Positions 6,127 to 9,100 of a DNA stretch of 9,100 bases are shown piece by piece. A model generated the notes under the pieces. It ran no database searches. It worked only from the letters and a program-made list of their open reading frames with translations, and was not told the origin of the DNA. The translations under genes and the position numbers were made by a program. The DNA comes from an uncultured Porphyromonadaceae bacterium (GTDB lineage Bacteria > Bacteroidota > Bacteroidia > Bacteroidales > Muribaculaceae): the NCBI GenBank assembly GCA_905212215.1, contig CAJMDR010000054.1, forward strand, positions 1 to 9,100, written 5' to 3'. The stretch's first letter is position 1, and the number at the start of each line of letters is the position of its first letter.

Positions 6127-7395
6127 ATGGAGACTTCAGTACTGCTTGAAATATTACGTGACCAACGAGAAGAGCTTGACTCACTTCGTTCCCATTGCTT
6201 TTGCAAACGAAAGGAAGAAGATATGGTTAAACTTGAGAGTAAAAAGGCTCAGGTAGTAATAGGAGTGCGCCGTAGTGGAAAATCTACATTGTGTTTCAAT
6301 GTATTGAATAAGGCTCAGGCAAAATTTGCTTATGTGAATTTTGACGATGAGCGTTTAGTTCGTTTGTCTGCTGATGATCTGAACGATGTATTAAAATGCC
6401 TATACCAGATTTATGGTGACTTCACCCACCTATTTCTTGACGAAGCACAGAATATAGAGGGCTGGCATCTCTTTGTCAACAGACTGCTCCGGCACGGGAT
6501 GAAGTTGATTATAACCGGCAGCAACGCGAAACTACTTAGTAGCGAGCTTTCCACATATCTCACCGGACGCTACAATGAAATCGAATTATTTCCTTTCTCG
6601 TTCCGTGAATTTTGCGAAATGAAGAAAGTGGAAACAACGAATCTTTCTACAAAAACTGACGCCTTACTTCGCAGAGCATTTGACAAGTACATGGAGACAG
6701 GTGGATTTCCGGAGATAATCAGTGGAGAAGAAACTGCCGAGGAATATATAGATACACTGGTTTCAAATATTCTGGAAAGAGACATCGTGCAGCGTTTTAA
6801 GGTAAGATACAAAGATGCCTTTAAGTCACTGTCTCATCATCTTATGAATAATGCTCCATGCGAAGTTATATATACAGCTTTGCAGAAGACTTTTAATTTC
6901 AAAAATGACAAAACCGTTGAGAATTATGTCGGATACCTTTATCAGGCTTATCTCCTGAAACAGTTACGCAAATATTCTACCAAAAGCAGCGAGCGGATTC
7001 GTAATGCGAAATGCTACCCCATAGATGTATCGCTTATGAACGCCAGAAAGGATGCTTTTGCAAAAGATAATTTTGGATGGAGGCTTGAATCTCTGGTTTA
7101 TTTGGCGTTATGCAGAAAATATGGAGTCGGATACGATGTCTATTATCACAAAACGGAGTCTTACGAAGTTGATTTCGTAGTCTGCCATCGAGCAACGGTT
7201 GTTGAACTTGTACAGGTCTCCTATGACATATCCTCGGAAAAAACTCTCAATCGCGAAACTTCTGCTTTGGTGAAAGCCGGGACATCACTAAAATGTGACA
7301 AATTGACTTTGGTGACCGCCTTTGAGGAGCGTGTATTGGATGTTCAGGGACAAGTCATTGATGTCTGTGCTGCTTACAAATGTCTTCTAATATAA
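6127..7395 (+). CDS. AAA_14/DUF4143 ATP-binding protein
   Basis: 422 aa. The Walker A motif GVRRSGKST is at 46-54, Walker B HLFLDEAQ at 101-108, sensor-like TGSNA at 130-134 and TGR at 146-148, the standard AAA_14 order. The C-terminal third is DUF4143-like and ends in a PD-(D/E)XK-like fold: EVDFV with Asp349, then VVELVQV with Glu360 and Gln363 (Gln where Lys is common). Members are frequent and patchily distributed in Bacteroidota and archaea; their cellular role is not settled. The frame is open from a TTG at 6103, but that codon lies inside the -7 box, so ATG 6127 is the start. It has its own promoter with three phased repeats, so it is regulated apart from the integrase. It is more A/T rich than the replication block, which fits a separate origin. 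Confidence 0.85.
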   Translation: METSVLLEILRDQREELDSLRSHCFCKRKEEDMVKLESKKAQVVIGVRRSGKSTLCFNVLNKAQAKFAYVNFDDERLVRLSADDLNDVLKCLYQIYGDFTHLFLDEAQNIEGWHLFVNRLLRHGMKLIITGSNAKLLSSELSTYLTGRYNEIELFPFSFREFCEMKKVETTNLSTKTDALLRRAFDKYMETGGFPEIISGEETAEEYIDTLVSNILERDIVQRFKVRYKDAFKSLSHHLMNNAPCEVIYTALQKTFNFKNDKTVENYVGYLYQAYLLKQLRKYSTKSSERIRNAKCYPIDVSLMNARKDAFAKDNFGWRLESLVYLALCRKYGVGYDVYYHKTESYEVDFVVCHRATVVELVQVSYDISSEKTLNRETSALVKAGTSLKCDKLTLVTAFEERVLDVQGQVIDVCAAYKCLLI

Positions 7396-7468
7396 CCACA
7401 TCGCTCGTTTTTAACTCCCCCAATCCTGCTTTAAACAGCATAGAATAACAATCTTTAGAACGTAAAAT

Positions 7469-7807
7469 ATGACAGAATCAGACTTCATAAAAGCAATACA
7501 GCTTCTTTTTCCAAAAGGAAATCCTTTGAGAGAGTTCGCCGATTTTGTATCAAAAGGAAATAGCATTGAAAAGCTCACCTCGCTCCTTTTTGTCAAGGAT
7601 CGTCTTGAATCGGAATATAGGTTAGCCGCCTTTGCCCAATTATACTCTCCAAATAACAATCACACCCGCTATCTTGAAGGCATTTCGTCCGCCCTATCCG
7701 AATGTAATAATCGCATAGTGCAACTGACGGATAAAGTCTTACAAGATGAGGTGCAAAAGAAAGCCCTTGACAATATAAGAGAGATAATGAACAGAAGTGG
7801 ATTCTGA
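7469..7807 (+). CDS. Small protein of unknown function (112 aa)
   Basis: I do not recognise this protein. It is soluble and predicted mostly helical. It opens with MTESDFIKAIQLLFPKGNPL, has a central SEYRLAAFAQLYSPNNN segment, and ends in a heptad-like charged helix (about 75-105: ISSALSECNNRIVQL, DKVLQDEVQKK) that could form a coiled coil. No signal peptide, metal site or enzyme motif is visible. It follows the ATPase by 73 bp on the same strand; no clear promoter or Shine-Dalgarno was found, so it may be read through from the ATPase. Its TGA at 7805-7807 abuts the remnant of an AlbA_2-type regulator, so its arrival may have removed the front of that gene. Coding status rests on an uninterrupted frame with plausible composition. 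Confidence 0.55.
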   Translation: MTESDFIKAIQLLFPKGNPLREFADFVSKGNSIEKLTSLLFVKDRLESEYRLAAFAQLYSPNNNHTRYLEGISSALSECNNRIVQLTDKVLQDEVQKKALDNIREIMNRSGF

Positions 7808-7809
7808 GT

Positions 7810-8208
7810 CTCAACATTGGCTACGGCGAGAACCTCGGTTCCGGGTTCCCGCTCATTCTCAATGCCTGGCAGGAAAAGCACTGGTTAGAGCCGCAGCTCA
7901 TTGAGCAACCTGAGCTGATGCAGGTAAAGCTCGAATTGAAGATAGTTAAATCCAATAATTCAACTGTCTTACAAGGAGGGCAGAAAGAGGGGCAGAAAGA
8001 GCAGAAAGAGCAGAAAGAATTGACTTCACGCCAACTGGATATAATCCATCTCTTGGAGGAAACTCCCTCTGCTACGATGCCACAGATAGCTGAATCTTTG
8101 ACCATTACATATCGCTCAGTTCGTAGGGATATAGATTATCTTCAAAAGATTGGAATTGTATCTCGTGAGGGCGGTCGTAAAGAGGGATATTGGGTTATTA
8201 ATAAATGA
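7810..8208 (+). pseudogene. C-terminal remnant of an AlbA_2/HATPase_c_4-type ATP-binding transcriptional regulator
   Basis: The frame reads LNIGYGENLGSGFPLILNAW and continues to a TGA at 8206-8208. The IGYGENxGSGFP block is a hallmark of the HATPase_c_4 end of Bacteroidales AlbA_2-type regulators, normally several hundred residues long. Only about 132 residues remain; the AlbA_2 domain and most of the ATPase domain are missing. A GQKEGQKEQKEQKE linker follows, then an intact winged helix (LTSRQLDIIHLLEETPSA, SVRRDIDYLQKIGIVSR, GGRKEGYWV). The homology begins directly after the stop of the 112-aa gene, so the break is sharp. An internal ATG at 7918 could still yield a 96-aa winged-helix protein; whether it is made cannot be told. 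Confidence 0.75.
7978..8019 (+). repeat. In-frame tandem repeat encoding (G)QKE units
   Basis: Codons for GQKE, GQKE, QKE, QKE follow one another (units of 12, 12, 9 and 9 bp). They form the hydrophilic linker between the ATPase-domain tail and the winged helix of the remnant. Repeats of this kind gain and lose units by slippage, always in multiples of three bases here. Confidence 0.8.
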
Positions 8209-8411
8209 AGGAGACAAGCTCAAGATAGGTAATGATGTCAAGGCTTTCTATTCTTAGAGAGTCTAATGCATATTAAAGCAAGGTAGTGAACACTTGGCGG
8301 CTGACAGTTGTTTGAGTTACTGAGTGCTAAAATTTCACAACATTTCAATAGGTATTGTTAAGATTGATTGGCTCTCACGATTTATTAACGCTCAAAACTC
8401 AACACCACCCT
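8209..8411. other. Intergenic stretch without a recognisable gene
   Basis: About 200 bp between the regulator remnant and the 223-aa gene. I see no convincing Bacteroidota promoter, hairpin terminator or repeat. There is a TTTG at 8311-8314, but no TAnnTTTG at the right distance. It may contain decayed sequence from the same rearrangement that truncated the regulator. Confidence 0.4.
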
Positions 8412-9083
8412 ATGCCACCACCAATGACATTCCGCGATGTTGTGCCTGTCTTGGAAAAACTGAGACAGGAAATAAAGTTTCCCCAGATTGCAAAATCAGA
8501 CTTATTCTGTCGAAAGGAAATAGCGGAGATTTTCAAGAAATTGTATTCCTTTGACCTTGAATCGGTCGTTATAGAGACCCACGCACTTGGCGAAGTTGGC
8601 AGAATACTTGCCGATACCGCCAGAAATCTTTGTGCAGAGATAGTGTGTAGAATTCACACCTTCTATGATACATACCGGGAACTCGATAGAAAGGAGCGGT
8701 CAAAAAGAGACGATTTTGATGAGTATGAGATCAAGCGTCTTTTTAATGAATTTGAACTTCTGAAAATTGATGCGCAACTATATCAAGGTTCATTGATTGC
8801 AAGAGGGAAGATGCCAATGCCTCCCGACTGCACAATGAACGATGTCAACCGTGAGCTTTTCGCATATCATCTTGATGAACATAGGGAGCGTTGGCTCAAG
8901 CGAAAACGGAAATTCCTTGTAAGCCTGCAAAGGAGCATCGAATTTGATGAGTTTCTCGAAGAGGAAACGCCTCCTCTCTACAGTCGCCTAAGAGATGTCT
9001 GCTACAAATTGTTTATTACGACAGAACGATACTTTTCGCCATGCGAAATCAAGATCCATAATAAATTAAGGAAACTTCTATAA
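8412..9083 (+). CDS. Helical protein of unknown function (223 aa)
   Basis: I do not recognise this family. The protein is soluble, rich in Lys, Arg, Glu and aromatic residues, and predicted almost wholly helical. A charged helix lies around 88-120 (YRELDRKERSKRDDFDEYEI), a basic patch around 157-170 (HRERWLKRKRKF), and an acidic FDEFLEEE at 178-185. It has no signal peptide, membrane segment or catalytic motif I can name. The ATG at 8412 is chosen over a TTG at 8355; another ATG at 8424 (MTFRDVV) is equally possible. No Shine-Dalgarno is evident. It does not look like RteC by its conserved residues. It follows a 200-bp gap, so it is probably transcribed separately, and is likely cargo of the element. 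Confidence 0.6.
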   Translation: MPPPMTFRDVVPVLEKLRQEIKFPQIAKSDLFCRKEIAEIFKKLYSFDLESVVIETHALGEVGRILADTARNLCAEIVCRIHTFYDTYRELDRKERSKRDDFDEYEIKRLFNEFELLKIDAQLYQGSLIARGKMPMPPDCTMNDVNRELFAYHLDEHRERWLKRKRKFLVSLQRSIEFDEFLEEETPPLYSRLRDVCYKLFITTERYFSPCEIKIHNKLRKLL

Positions 9084-9100
9084 ATTAAACATTTGCATAT

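Larger units (their letters stand above)
4347..9100 (+). mobile_element. Putative integrated element, left end at the tRNA remnant; right end not in window
   Basis: The displaced tRNA 3' half lies on the minus strand with its missing 5' half to the right. After integration into a tRNA 3' end this geometry places the element to the right, where the integrase is the first gene. No second copy of the tRNA 3' end was seen up to 9100, so the right limit is unknown. Conjugation or mobilisation genes are not visible on this side. Confidence 0.5.

Noticed and set aside
8213..8260. Decayed coding remnant after the regulator fragment (short open stretch ending in TAG)
   Set aside because: Only about 15 codons and no recognisable match.
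8355..8411. TTG start for the 223-aa protein
   Set aside because: The extra residues have no support and ATG codons follow at 8412 and 8424.
8412..9083. RteC-like regulator
   Set aside because: The size and helical character are similar, but no RteC residue pattern could be matched.

Overview
The window looks like accessory DNA from a member of the Bacteroidales (Bacteroidota). Two promoters match the Bacteroidota pattern TTTG, 20 bp, TAnnTTTG (upstream of the integrase and of the ATPase), Shine-Dalgarno sequences are mostly weak, and the protein families are ones typical of Bacteroidales integrated elements. I cannot name a genus.

Left block (1-4101, all minus strand): an unrecognised 329-aa protein (possibly DUF6043) ending at a clear terminator, then a replication/maintenance operon reading HTH protein, DUF3987 P-loop ATPase, and a DUF6371 zinc-finger/toprim-like protein that runs off the left edge. 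The HTH and DUF3987 genes overlap. The DUF3987 and DUF6371 genes are separated by 90 bp that is almost entirely an inverted pair of 9-bp repeat triplets able to form a long hairpin.

Boundary (4102-4625): no gene. From left to right it holds a cluster of GTGGACAA motifs, a minus-strand terminator, the 3' half of a tRNA with anticodon CAT that looks like a tyrosine-recombinase attachment site, a strong Bacteroidota promoter, and five copies of a GTGTTCAA motif just before the integrase. The orientation of the tRNA remnant (displaced 3' half, minus strand) puts the integrated element on its right, the integrase side. The left replication block may therefore belong to a second element abutted at the same site, or to the other end of the same element in a tandem array.

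Right block (4626-9083, all plus strand): a diverged tyrosine recombinase lacking the canonical first catalytic arginine; an AAA_14/DUF4143 ATPase under a promoter carrying three repeats spaced exactly 33 bp apart; a 112-aa unknown; the C-terminal remnant of an AlbA_2-type ATP-binding regulator that starts immediately after the stop of the 112-aa gene; and a 223-aa helical protein of unknown function. The recombinase would move the element, and the rest looks like cargo. No known defence system, CRISPR array or conjugation gene is visible. The least explained parts are the repeat architectures and the two unknown cargo proteins.
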